Shown piece by piece: positions 1 through 9,935 of a stretch of DNA of 64,000 bases. Under the pieces are notes generated by a model. The model did no database searches. It saw only the letters and a program-made list of their open reading frames with translations, and had not been told where the DNA came from. Position 1 is the stretch's first letter. Each line of letters opens with the position of its first letter. Origin of the DNA: Elephas maximus indicus (taxonomy: Eukaryota > Chordata > Mammalia > Proboscidea > Elephantidae); NCBI RefSeq assembly GCF_024166365.1, contig NC_064826.1, positions 60,467,001 to 60,531,000 of the forward strand. Direction: 5' to 3'. Both the position numbers and the translations under genes were made by a program.

Positions 1-1712
1 AATTGTTTTGTGATGTTATTGGCAATCCCCACAAAGTGTCAGCAGTCTCCCCCTTTTCCTTTACACCACAGGTTCCGTGTATTCGTCCACTTTTCCTGTC
101 CCTTCCTGCCTTCTCGACTTTCTTTTGGGCAGGTGTTGCCCATTTGGTCTTCTATACTTGATTGAACTAAGAAGCACTTTCCTTACTTTGTTATTGTTTC
201 TTTTATAGGCCTGTCTAATCTTTGGCTGTAAGGTGGACTTTGGGTGTGACTTCATGTCTTAGGCTGGGTTTTCTAGAGAAGCAAAACCAGTAAAGTGTAT
301 AAATATAGAGAGAGAGATTTATGTCAAGGAAATGGCTCACAGAGTTGTAGAGGCTGGAACATCCCAAGTCTGTGGGTCAGGATAGAAGCTGTTCCTGGTT
401 CACATAGTCACAGGGGCTGGTGAACCCAAGATTGACAAATCAGAAAGCAGCAGTCTAGCTCATAGGCTATGAAGATTGATGAATCCCAAGATCAGCAGAC
501 AAGACTGCGGGTAAGCTGCTAGCTCAAGTCACAAGAAACAGAGATCAGAGGAACAGGAGCCAGCTGCAGGATCTAGCATGAGCAAAAAGCCTCTGAGCCT
601 TGCCAGACTGCTCACTTATATTCAGTGTAGGCCACATGCCCAAGAAAACTTCCTTTCAAATGATTGGCTACTCACAGCAAATCCCATCATGGGGGTAATC
701 ACATATCAGATCTCAACAGGGAAGTGATCAAACATTATACGACTGCCAGAACACTGAGAGTCATTACCCAGCCGAGTTGACACACAATCTTAACCATCAC
801 ACTTCAGTTCTGAGTGTGTTTGGGGCCATTTTCTCAGGGGCTCCTCCAGTCTCCATCAGACCAGCAAGTCTGATAGTTTGTTATGAATTTGAATTTTGTT
901 CTACATTTTTCTCCCATTCTGTTTGAGACCCTTTATTGTTATCCAAGTCAGAGTGGTCAGTGGTAGAAACTGGACACCATCTAATTCTTCTGGGATCAGG
1001 CTGGTGGAGGCTGTGGTTCATTAGTTCTTTGGACTAGTATTTTCCTTGTATCTTGGTTTTCTTCATTTTCCTTTGCTCTGGAAGGGATGGGCCCAATAGA
1101 TGTGTCTTAGATGGCCACTCACAAGCTTTTAAGACCTCAGATGCTTCTCATGAAAGTAGGATGTAGAACATTTTCTTTATGAACTATGTTATGCCAGTTG
1201 ACCTAAATGTCCCCCAAGACCGTGGACCCCAGCCCTCAGCCCCAGTAACTCCTTCCCTCAAGGTATATGGATGTGTCTAGGAAGCATCTATGACTTTGCC
1301 TTGGTCAAGTTGTGCTGACACACCCTATATTGTCCATTGTATTTGCCTTCACCAAAGTCAACTTGTCTACTATCGAGTTAGTGATTTCCCCTCCCACCCC
1401 TGCCCTCCCTTGTTACCATCAAAGTTTATTTTTATGTGTGTATAAACCTTACCTGTATAATAGTGGTTTCATACAATATCTGTCTCTTTGTGATTGATTT
1501 ATTTCATTCAGCATAACACTCTCCAGATTTATCCATGTTGGGAGATGTTTCGAAGATTCATCATTTTTCTTTATTGTTGCATAGTATTCCATTGTGTGTA
1601 TGTACCATAATTTGTTTATCCAGTCATTGGTTCATGAACACTTAGGTTATTTATACCTTTTTGCTATTATGAATAATGCTTCAATGAACATGGGTATGTA
1701 GATGCTTTTTAA
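1..1712 (-). mobile_element. L1 LINE, 3' end (end of ORF2 plus 3' UTR), split by an LTR
   Basis: The reverse strand matches the 3' UTR seen in other L1 copies of this window (45691-46263, 49665-50830, 62457-62859). Shared blocks include the AAAGATTAGACAGGCC-like segment and the GTGCTTCTTAGTTC-like segment. About 1430-1712 in antisense is the end of ORF2, recognisable by the antisense GTATTCCATTGTGTG and TTTATCCAGTCATTGG motifs. The 3' terminus lies beyond the left edge of the window. A solo LTR at 255-801 interrupts the UTR, so this L1 was present before the LTR arrived. No intact frame remains. Confidence 0.88.
255..801 (-). mobile_element. Solo ERV-L (MLT2-like) LTR
   Basis: This is a 547-bp LTR in reverse orientation, starting TG at 255 and ending CA at 801. 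It is flanked by a perfect 5-bp target duplication CTTCA (250-254 and 802-806); a 5-bp duplication is usual for ERV-L. It matches, reversed, the 3' LTR of the ERV-L remnant at 6562-7070, for example the ..CAACTTGG.. start and the CTCTAGAGAA..CCTAAGACA end. No internal sequence adjoins it, so it is a solo LTR left by LTR-LTR recombination. It lies inside an L1 3' UTR. Confidence 0.88.
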
Positions 1713-1827
1713 GGTACTCTTAAAATTCTAAATTCTGTATTTCTTGATACCTAGTTATCAAACACAATCAAGTAAAAAAGAAAACGTGAGGCAAATGATT
1801 CCTCATTATTCTGTTGCAAAACAGTTT

Positions 1828-1905
1828 TCCCTGTGGGGACAGTTTTACTCTGTCCTATAGGATTACTATGAGTCGGAACCAACTCAAAGGCACACAACAA
1901 CAGAT
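1828..1905 (+). mobile_element. AfroSINE 3' tail fragment
   Basis: The segment carries the diagnostic tail: ACTCTGTCCTATAGG, CTATGAGTCGGAACC, then a CACACAACAACAG end. The tRNA-like head is missing. The ending with AACAACA is closer to the RTE terminus than to the GGGTTTGG ending of other SINEs in the window. Confidence 0.75.
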
Positions 1906-2103
1906 TAGTAAAGAAAATGAATGCTAGGCTCTTAAGAGTCAATTAATGAAAAAAAAAAGTGCATTCAATAGGGTAAATAAGGGAAAATCATACGCACACC
2001 TTTAATAGCTATTTCCAAATATAAGTTTTAGTAGTGTGTGTTTTTAGTTATTTGGAAATTTAGATAAATTTTCTAATGGGAATAGTGGAATGTGTGAAGA
2101 CAA
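1906..2103. other. AT-rich stretch without recognised elements
   Basis: I see no gene, RNA or repeat with family-level similarity here, only short A-rich runs. Confidence 0.5.
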
Positions 2104-2206
2104 TTGAAAGTTATGAGGAAAGCACAGGACTGGGCAGTGTTTTGTTCTGTTGTACAAAGCATCTCTATGAGTCGGACTCATCGGCACCTAACAACAAGAG
2201 CAACAT
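2104..2206 (+). mobile_element. RTE (BovB-like) LINE, extreme 3' end
   Basis: GGACTGGGCAGTGTTTTGTT, then CTATGAGTCGGA and CACCTAACAACAAG, match the 3' terminus of the longer RTE copy ending at 26630. It is a severely 5'-truncated insertion with no coding part. Confidence 0.78.
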
Positions 2207-2414
2207 ACTACATTAATATAGAACAGTGGAGACTACATCTAAAATTTTGTTAATGTGGTTACCATGAATTCTCCTCAGTGAATAATCCAACTCAGCATTT
2301 ACTTTTTATGTCCCTTACCTGTGGCCTTCTAAAATCAAAGTTCTTGACTGGAGAAACTTAAGTAGCTTTTTTTTTTTTTTTTTTCTCTCGATAAGGAGCA
2401 ATTACTTCAACTCA
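2207..2414. other. Short unassigned stretch with T-rich tract
   Basis: It contains a poly(T) run near 2367-2384. That could be the tail of an antisense retroelement, but I could not assign a family to the adjacent sequence. Confidence 0.4.
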
Positions 2415-2581
2415 AATATTGTATGAGACCACTATTATAAGAACTCAAAAAAAGCTTCAACCACAGAACAAAGTATTCTTTGATGGTTATGAGGGTGGGG
2501 AGGGAGAGATAGGGGAAATCACCAACTAGATAGTAGTCAAGGGTCAACTCTGGTGAAGGGAAGGACAAAACACAATACAAT
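2415..2581 (+). mobile_element. L1 fragment around the ORF2/3' UTR junction
   Basis: TATGAGACCACTATTATAA, then TTGATGGTTATGAGGGTGGG and a GTGAAGGG..ACACAATAC block, match the same region of the L1 at 49665-50830. Both the L1 5' part and its poly(A) end are absent. It abuts an RTE fragment that also lacks its 3' end. Confidence 0.75.
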
Positions 2582-3138
2582 TCTCTTTAGTTTGTCATTC
2601 CCAGAATAGTAGAACATATGATTGTTCAATTCAAAATGGCCAATACCAGTTCATTTCAGCTCACTAATGCATAGGATATTGATCTTTATGTGGCCCATTT
2701 CATTTTGGCGACTTTCAATTTCCCTATATTTATATTTCATACATTCCATGTTCCAATTATTAATGAATGCTTGCAGCTGTTTCTTCTCATTTTGAGTCAT
2801 ACCACCTCACCAAATGAAGGTCCTGAAAGCTTGACTCCATCCACATCATTAAAGTCAACTCTACTTCAAGGAGGCAGCTATTCCTCAGTCGTATTTTGAG
2901 TGACTTCCAACCTGGGGGGTCATCTTCTGGCACTATATCAGACAATGTTCTGCTGCTATTCATGAGGTTTTTGCTGGACAATTTTTTCAGAAGTAGGCCT
3001 TCAGGTCCTTCTTCCTAGTCTGTCTTAATTTGAAATCTCCACTGAAAGCTGTCCTCCATGGGTGAGGGTGACCTTGCTGGTATATGTAATAGTGGTGGCA
3101 TAGCTTCCAGCATCACAGCAACACACAAGACACCACAC
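2582..3138 (-). mobile_element. RTE LINE, 5' part (5' UTR and start of ORF)
   Basis: The segment is collinear with the antisense RTE at 35930-36368 plus 44041-44162, for example GAAGGTCCTGAAAGCTTGAC, ACATCATTAAAGT and CATCTTCTGGCACTATATCA. It shows the uninterrupted version of the RTE sequence that an L1 splits at 36368/44041, and so serves as the empty-site comparison for that insertion. The RTE 3' end is missing, which is unusual for a LINE and points to a later deletion or recombination at its left edge. Confidence 0.82.
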
Positions 3139-3664
3139 TGTCTTAGTCATCTAGTGCTGCTGTAACAGAAATACCACAAGTGAATGGCTTTAATAAAGAG
3201 AAATTTATTTTCTCACAGCCTAGTAGGCTAGAAGGGTGTCAGCTCCAGAGGAAGGCTTTCTCTCTCTCTCGCTGGCTCTGGAGGAAGGTCTTTGTCATTA
3301 ATCTTCCCTCAGACTAAGAGCTTCTCCATGCAGGAGCCCTGGATCCAAAGGACATACTCTGCTCCTGGCACTGCTTTCTTGGTGGTATGAGGGCCCCAAC
3401 TCTCTGCTTGCTTCTGTTTCCTTTTATCTCTTCTAAGATAAAAGGCGATGTAGACCAGACCCCAGGGAAACTCCCTTTACATTGGATCAGGGATGTGACT
3501 TGAGCAAGGGTGTTACCTCCCACACTAACCTTTATCCACAGTCAGAGATTATGATTTATAACACATAGAAAAATCACAAAATGGAGGACAACCACACAAT
3601 ACTGGGAATCATGGCCTAACCAAGTTGACACATATTTTTGGGGAATGCAATTCAATTCGTGACA
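3139..3664 (-). mobile_element. MaLR-like LTR, antisense
   Basis: It starts TGTCTTAGTCATCTAGTGC and ends ..CAATTCGTGACA, and matches in reverse the sense LTR at 44736-45236 (shared GAGAAGCTCTTAGTCTG and CTTGGTGGTATGA blocks). The length of about 525 bp and the TGT..ACA ends fit the ERVL-MaLR class. No internal region adjoins it and no clear target duplication is visible. Confidence 0.72.
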
Positions 3665-3722
3665 CTGACAGACATTTGTGTGCTAGAGGGTGAGAAATTA
3701 ATCTGACAAAAATTCAGACGCC

Positions 3723-3892
3723 TGGAAACCCTGGTGGTGTAATGGTAAAGAGCTACAGCTGCTAACCAAAAGGTCAGCAGTTCAAATCCACCAAGAACTC
3801 CTAGGAGACTCTATAGGTCAGTTCTACTCTATCCTGTAGGGTCGCTATGAGTTGGAATTGACTCGATGGCAACATATTTTTTTTTTCCCACG
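3723..3892 (+). mobile_element. AfroSINE, full length
   Basis: The tRNA-like head (GGAAACCCTGGTGGTGTAAT, A box near TAAAGAGCTA) is followed by a B box in the GGTCAGCAGTTCAAATCC context, then the body and the tail GACTCGATGGCAAC with a T-rich end. It lies within ERV-L pol sequence and so is younger than the provirus. Confidence 0.9.
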
Positions 3893-5000
3893 TTAGTGAA
3901 ATTTCTAGGGGTTCAGTGGTGTGGTGCATATTGAGATATTCCTTCAAAGTGAATTAAAAGTTATTGCATCTGGCCACTTACACAACTAAAAAGCAGACAC
4001 AGTGCCTAGTGGGCCTCTTTTGATTTAGGAGGTGTTGTATCCCTCATTTGGGTGTCCTATTCCAGCCTATTTATCAAGTGACTTGAAAAGCTATTAGTTT
4101 TGAGTGGGACCTAGATCAAGAGAAGGCTCTGTAACAGGTTCAGGTGCCTTCAAGTGCTCTGCCACTTGCGCCATATGATGTGGCTGATCCAATGGTACTT
4201 GTAATGTCAGTGGCAAATAGAAATGTTGTTTGGAGTCTTTGGCAGGCCCCTACTGGTGAATCACAGTGCAGACTTTGGAGCAAAGCCCTGCTATCCTCTG
4301 CAGATAACTACTTTCCTTTTGAGAAACAGCTTTTGGCTTGTTACTGGGCTTTAGTAGATGCTGAACACGTAACCATGGACCACCAACTCACCATGCAGCC
4401 TGGGCTGCCCGTCATGAAATCGGTGTTTTCTGATTCATAGAGCTATAGAGTTGGACGTGCGCAGCAGCACTCCATCATTAAATGGAAGTGGTATATATGA
4501 GATTGGGCCCAAGCAGGGCTCGAAGGCACAAGTAAGTTGCTTGAAGAAGTGGTCCAAATGCCCACGGTCTCCACTTCAGCCACATTACCTTCCACATCCC
4601 AGTTTGCACCTATGGCCTCATAGGGAGTTCCTCGTGATCAGTTGACTAAGGAAAAGAAAACTCATGCTGGTTTACAGATGATTCTGCACAATATTCAGGC
4701 ACCAGTCAAAAGTGGACAGCAGCAGCACTTTATAGCCCTTTTCTGGGACCTTCTTGAAGGACAGTGGTGAAGGAAAATCCTCCCAATGAGCAGAACTTTG
4801 AGCAGTGCACCTGGTTGTTCACTTTGCTTGGAAGCAGAAATGGCGAGATGTGTGATTGTATACTGATTCATGGGCTGTGGCCAATGGTTTGGGTGGATGG
4901 TCAGGGACTTAGGAGGAACATGACTGGACAACTGGAGACAAGGAAGTGTGGGAAGGAGGTATGTAGATAGACCACTCTGAATGGACCAAAGAAGTGAAGG
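3893..5000 (+). pseudogene. pol: ERV-L pol relic: RT connection and RNase H
   Basis: A frame at 4144-4440 resembles the RT thumb/connection region of ERV-L pol, with an LLACYWAL segment typical of the RT-RNase H boundary. Near 4665-4688 the codons read WFTDDSA, which corresponds to the RNase H TDGSA catalytic aspartate motif with Gly changed to Asp. RNase H degrades the RNA of RNA/DNA hybrids during reverse transcription. The reading frame shifts several times and contains stops, so no product is expected. Confidence 0.75.
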
Positions 5001-5890
5001 TATTTGTGTCTCATGTGAATGCTCATCAAAGCATGACCTCAGTAGAGGAAGATTTTAACAATCAAGTGGGTAGGATTACATGTTCTATGGAAACTAGTCA
5101 TCCTCTTTCCCCAGCCACTCCTCTCGTTGCCCAATGGGCTCATGAGCAAGGTGGCCATAGTAGTAGGGATGGATGTTATGCATGGGCTGAGCAACATGTA
5201 TTTCCACTCACCAAGGCCGACTTGGCTGCAGCCACTGCTGAGTGCCCAGTCTGCCAGCAGCAGAGACCAATACTGAGTCCCTGATATAGCACCATCGCTC
5301 GAGGTGATCAGCCAGCAACCTGGTGGCAGGTAGACTAAATAGGACTGCTTCCATCATGGAAAGGGCAACATTTTGTTCGTACTGGAATAGACATTTACTC
5401 TGGATATGGATTTGCCCTCCCTGCATGCAATGCTTTTGCTAAAACTACCATCTGTGGACTTACAGAATGCCTTATCCACCATCATGATATCCCACACAGC
5501 ATTGCTTCGGATCAGTGGACTTACTTCACAGCAAATGAAGTGTGGCAATGAACCCATTCTCATGGAATTCACTGGTCTTACCATGTTTCCCATCATCCTG
5601 AAGCAGCTGGCTTGATAGAACAATGGAATGGCTTTCTAAAGACACAACACCAACTAGGTGGCAATACCTTGCAGGACTGGGGCAATGTTCTCGAGGAGGC
5701 TGTATATGCTCTAAACCAGTGTCCAATATGTGGTGTTCTTTCTCCCATAGCCAGGATTCATGGGTCCAGGAATCAAGAGGTGGAAATAGGAGTGGCGCCA
5801 CTCACTGTTACCCCTAGTGGCCCACTTGCAAGATTTTTGCCTTCTGTCCCCACACCTTATGTTCTGCAGGTCTAGAGGTCTTAGTTCCAA
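5001..5890 (+). pseudogene. pol: ERV-L pol relic: integrase
   Basis: The zinc-binding HHCC module is visible at about 5140-5265 (AHEQGGH followed by a CPVC knuckle). The catalytic core follows. The first Asp comes in TWWQVD at about 5320-5335 and is followed immediately by a stop codon. The second Asp lies in the IASDQ segment near 5500. The Glu lies in the LIEQWNGF segment near 5612-5635. Integrase joins viral DNA to the host genome. Frameshifts separate these parts, so the gene is dead. Confidence 0.8.
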
Positions 5891-6363
5891 AAGCAGGAAT
5901 ACTCCCATCTGGAGACACATCACTGATTCTATTGAACTGGAAGTTAAGAATGCCACCTGGCCACTTTGAGCTCCTTATGCCTTTGTATCAACAGGCAAAG
6001 AAGGGAGTTACCATATTGTCTGGTGTGATTGACCCTGATTGCCAAGAAGAAATCGGACTGATATTACATAATGGAGTTAAAGAAGAGTATGTCTGGAATG
6101 CAGGAGATTCCTTAGGGTGTCTCTTAGTACTACCATGTTCTGTGATTAAAGTCAACGGAGAACTACAGCAACCCAATTCTGACATGACTACTAATGGCCC
6201 AGACCCTTCAGGAATGAAAGTTTGGGCCACCCCACCAGGCAAAGGACCACAACCAGCTGAGGTGCTTGCTGAGGTCAAAGGGAATACAGAATGGGTGGTG
6301 GAAAAAGGTAGTTCTAAATACCAGTTACAAACACATGATCAGTTGCAGAAACAAGGACTGTAA
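5891..6363 (+). pseudogene. ERV-L dUTPase domain, open for 143 codons
   Basis: The frame at 5932-6363 has the trimeric dUTPase signature: PPGHFELL (motif 2 region), GVIDPDCQEEI (motif 3, with Cys where Tyr usually lies and Glu replacing the usual Gly) and GDSLGCLLVLPC (motif 4 region). dUTPase hydrolyses dUTP so that uracil is not built into viral DNA. In ERV-L it sits at the end of pol, as here, fused behind integrase. Unlike the upstream domains this part is uninterrupted up to its stop at 6361-6363. The ATG at 5932 is only the first Met in the frame, not a known initiator. Loss of the usual tyrosine argues against activity. Confidence 0.82.
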
Positions 6364-6561
6364 CAGTTATGAGTATTTTTCCTTGTATGTGTGCATCAAA
6401 TATTTTTGTTTTATAAGATGCAATCAGGGCTAGTGCATTTTTGGTTGTCTGCGTGTTATATCATGTTAAGCATAGGTACGACTTTATAACTGTCTTTATT
6501 CAGAGATTATGTATCGTTTAAGGAGATGTGTAGAGGTGCCAAGTTGAGAAGGGGTGGACTA
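6364..6561 (+). other. ERV-L 3' untranslated stretch with purine-rich tract
   Basis: This AT-rich non-coding stretch lies between the dUTPase stop and the 3' LTR. The run GAGAAGGGGTGGA at about 6546-6558, just before the LTR TG, sits where the polypurine primer for plus-strand synthesis is expected. No env-like frame is present, as expected for ERV-L. Confidence 0.65.
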
Positions 6562-7070
6562 TGATCATTAAGGTTGTGTGTCAACTTGGCTCAGCCATGA
6601 TTCTCAGTGGTTTGGCAGTTATGATGTATTTTGGCAATTGTATAACATAATCACCTCTATGATGAGATCTGATATAATGTGATCACCTCCATGATGGAAT
6701 CTGCTATGAGTAACCAATCAATTGAAAAGGAGCTTCCTTGAGGGTGTGGTCTGAATTCAATATAGGTGGGCTTTCTGGTAAAACTTGCTGTCTTTTGCTC
6801 ACTCTGGATCCTGCTGCTGGCTCTTGTTATCTGACCTCTGGTTCTTTGGGCTTGAGCTAGCAGCTTGCCTGATAATCTTAGGATTTGCCAGCCTCCAAGG
6901 TTTGAATCTTGGGTTTGCCAGCCCCTGCAGTCATGTGAGTCAGGAGAAGCCTCCAGCCTGACCAATGGATTTTGGACTTCCCAGCCTCTTCAACCGTGTG
7001 AGCCATTTCTTTGATATCTCTCTTTTTCTATAGGTACTTCATGCTTCTCTAGAGAACTCAGCCTAAGACA
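6562..7070 (+). mobile_element. 3' LTR of the ERV-L element (MLT2-like)
   Basis: It runs from TGATCATTAAGG to CCTAAGACA, about 509 bp, and matches the reverse of the solo LTR at 255-801. The TGTGTGTCAACTTGGC start and CTTCTCTAGAGAACTC end are typical of MLT2-type LTRs. It lies immediately after the purine tract. With no 5' LTR in the window, an age from LTR divergence cannot be estimated. Confidence 0.88.
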
Positions 7071-7216
7071 CTTGTCAAAACCCTAACCTCATTTTAAATT
7101 CCACTTACAAACAAATGTTCTTGCTTTCCTTAAAGCAGATACCATCTCTTTCCTCTTGAATTTCCTGTGCAATTTATTTCCGCTTCTTTCCTAGTTCTTA
7201 CCTTAAGGTAGAAATT

Positions 7217-7447
7217 TTGTTTAATTCACTAGTATGCAGAATCCCAGCTCTACCAGTTATTGTTTCTGAGAGCTCAGACATATTATTATCCTCCCTATGT
7301 CTCAGTTTCCTCATCTGAAAAATGGGGATAAAAATAGTAACTTGTTCACACGCTTGTGGTGGTGATGCAATGAAATAACATATGTAAAGCACTTAGAACA
7401 GTGCCTAGCTCATAATAAACACTCAATAAATAATTGCTGCTATTTCA
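7217..7447 (+). mobile_element. MIR SINE
   Basis: The conserved MIR core and 3' region are readable: CTCAGTTTCCTCATCTGAAA, then ATGGGGATAA, GTAAAGCACTTAGAACAGTG and ACTCAATAAATAATTG. It is an ancient mammal-wide tRNA-derived SINE relic. Confidence 0.88.
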
Positions 7448-7589
7448 GCACTTCACAGTTCCTAGCGTATAGTAGGTATACATGCTGACTTGAATAATAA
7501 TCACAAAATTGAATAAATGATGAGTTCATTTTGCTCTGGATCCTATATTAACCAAGGAGGTTAGAAAATGATAGATCAGGATTGAAAGG

Positions 7590-8110
7590 GGTTGATTCAT
7601 TTACTGAGTTTTTATTTTGTGCCAGGCATTGGGGATACAACACCAACAAAACAGATGGTGATTCTTGCCCTCAGGGAGCTTGTATTCTAGTAGAGCCTCA
7701 ATAAAAATGAGGAGGCAGGAAAATAATTAAAAATTGAATTGTGACACTACTGGGAAAAAAAAGAAGGGAACAGAAATTGGGAAAAATAGGCATGGGGAAC
7801 CTACTTGAGATATGTAGGGAAAGCCTCATAGAGAGTAGAATTTAAGCTAAAACCTGAAATATGATAAAAAGTTGGCCAGAAGAAGAGTAGGGGAAGGAAT
7901 GTACCAGGAGGAGGCTCTGAGGCAAAACAAAGCTTGATGTGTTGGAGAAACTGGAAGAAGTTCACTGTGGCTGGGGTGAGTTCGGGGTGGAATTGAAACC
8001 GTACAAAGGGATCAGATTATACAGGGATTTATAGGCTGTTATAAAGAGTTTGGATTGCTAAAAAACTTGACTAAGAGGGTGTGATTTCAGCTGGGCTTAA
8101 GTCTATGTGA
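7590..8110 (+). mobile_element. Ancient mammalian interspersed repeat, family not assigned
   Basis: The segment GTGCCAGGCATTGGGGATAC, then a CAAAACAGA and CTCAGGGAGCTTGTATTCTAG series, followed by CCTGAGGCA-like and GTGGCTGGGGTGAG-like blocks, has the layout of a widespread old mammalian repeat. I could not settle on a family name from reading alone. Confidence 0.55.
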
Positions 8111-8289
8111 AATGTAGAGAAGAAATTGGAGTTAGACATATATGACAAAAGAGCAAGGATATGGGGTTGTGACTAAGAACCGTATCGGGGAGACAAGAAA
8201 GAGACAGTCTGATGAAGAGGAGGATTTGCATTGGAGAACACCAGAAATTATTCTACTTTGGGGGGTATCATTCTACAGAACAGCTGCTG

Positions 8290-9746
8290 CTTTACAGTGA
8301 TAGAAATTGACAGAATTTTTCTCATAGCAGATAAAAAGTTAAGCTGACGTGGTGACCTTTGGAATAGGTGGTTTCTTTACTGCCAAATTGAGCCCTTTCT
8401 GGGAATATTTGTGCTGGGTGATCTTTCTGACCTTAGTGCAGGGTGGGTAAATGCTATCCTCCGCGAACATTTAACTCATTCCCTTTCATGTCTGCAGAAG
8501 GAGATATATCATTTATGCTAGGTTAGGTAATTGAGAGGCTTTTTATTTCCAGTTTACCTCAGTGTGTGTGTGACTAATTTGAGTTGATAATCATTATTAC
8601 TCATATACAGCTTTTCAAGGGATGGGCTGAGTTGGTAAAAATTTATGTAATGGACCTTAAACTTCAGCTTTCTAGTCTGAACATGATGCCTTGTGTTACA
8701 TCTCTAATAATGACTGTGTCCTTTTTCTTCCTGGTTTCTTTCAGGAGTTTAATCATCCTTACAGCCTCTTTGAGAATGAATGAACTTCCAAATTCCCTGA
8801 AGTTAAAATGTTAAGTTCTATTGAACATTTCTGTGTAGTATTTCATTACTTTTACATTATGACTTGTGCAGTACTTTGAGATCATAAGAGTTGAAAAAAC
8901 TCTTTAAATAAAATTTTATGGTTAGTTAAAAAAGTAATTGAAAAATATCCTTCCTAGCTAGTCCCATAATTTTAGTATTCTTCCCTTTGAACATAAATTA
9001 AAGTGTATAAATATAAAATGTTCAAGTACTTGAAGTGCAAGTTTATATATGAAATAAGGATCAGAGCCTTTACCCTATAACTGTGTCAGACATTGCTATT
9101 TTGTCTTCAGTGTTATCAGACAATAGATAAATAGTCTAATTCTAATTTTGCTTACATTTCTCATTTTAAAAAAAGGTCCACTATTCAGAATGTTCCCTAA
9201 AATGGTAAATTTGAGGTAATAGTTGGAATTATTAGAATGTGTGTTGACGTTTTGAATGAACTGATGATAATATATTTTTATATATGTGGATATTTTTATT
9301 TCCCAAATAAAAGAGGTAAAGACTTTTTACACATTTCAGAAAAACATTGGAGAATTTTTTTTTCAATAGAATAAAACTGTGCTATACTTTTTTTTTTTTT
9401 ATATACTTGTTTCAAAATGAAAGAGTTTCTTCATTAAAATTCAGTAATGTTATGGTATATTCAATAATAAGTGTGTTTCACCAATTTTCTTAAACTTGCA
9501 CATATTAGACAAAATTTTGGAAAAGAAGATATAACCATATATTTGATATTGTTCCTACTTGAAACATTTTGATATAAAACTAATGTGGCTTCAATTGAAC
9601 TGAGAAGGTAAGTGATATTAAAAATTGTGAAGAATATGATCTACCATCATAATGGGGGTAAATGAAGCTTGATTCCGAATATATCAGAAATTTTCCCCCA
9701 AAGTATCGAGGTTGGAAATACCAGAGCTAGAATGCAGGATAGCACA
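8290..9746. other. AT-rich stretch without recognised elements
   Basis: No tRNA-like heads, LTR ends, LINE motifs or plausible exons were seen. A 76-codon open frame at 8584-8814 has no domain features and no splice context that I could support. Confidence 0.55.
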
Positions 9747-9753
9747 CCAGTTA

Positions 9754-9935
9754 TTATGGATTGAATTGTACCCCCCCCAAAAAATTTATGTTGACATCCT
9801 AACCTTTAGTATGTGTGAATGTGACCTTGTTTGGAAATAGGGCCTTTGAAGATGTTATCAATTAACAAGAGGTCATAGTAGAGCAAGATGGGTCCCAATC
9901 CAATATGAGTGGTGTCCTATAAAAGAAAGGAAATA
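9754..9935 (+). mobile_element. MaLR (MLT1-like) LTR, 5' part
   Basis: TTATGGATTGAATTGTACCCC, then TGTGAATGTGACCTTGTTTG, GGAAATAGGGCCTTTG and GAGTGGTGTCCTATAA, follow the MLT1 LTR pattern. The 3' half is missing. Confidence 0.78.

Larger units (their letters stand above)
3665..6561 (+). mobile_element. ERV-L endogenous retrovirus, 3' half of internal region
   Basis: This is a degraded provirus remnant whose gene order is reverse transcriptase end, RNase H, integrase, dUTPase, then a purine-rich tract and the 3' LTR. A dUTPase downstream of integrase with no env is characteristic of ERV-L. The 5' LTR, gag, protease and most of RT are missing. An AfroSINE at about 3723-3892 interrupts the RT part. 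Stops and frameshifts break pol into several frames, so it is non-functional as a virus. Confidence 0.87.

Noticed and set aside
3723-3892. tRNA gene suggested by A and B boxes
   Set aside because: These boxes recur in all AfroSINE heads and lack a full cloverleaf; they are SINE promoters, not tRNA genes.
6364-6561. Retroviral env gene
   Set aside because: Only about 200 bp lie between the dUTPase stop and the LTR, with no env-like frame; ERV-L normally lacks env.
8584-8814. 76-codon frame with hydrophobic segment
   Set aside because: Short, without family features, in AT-rich non-coding DNA.
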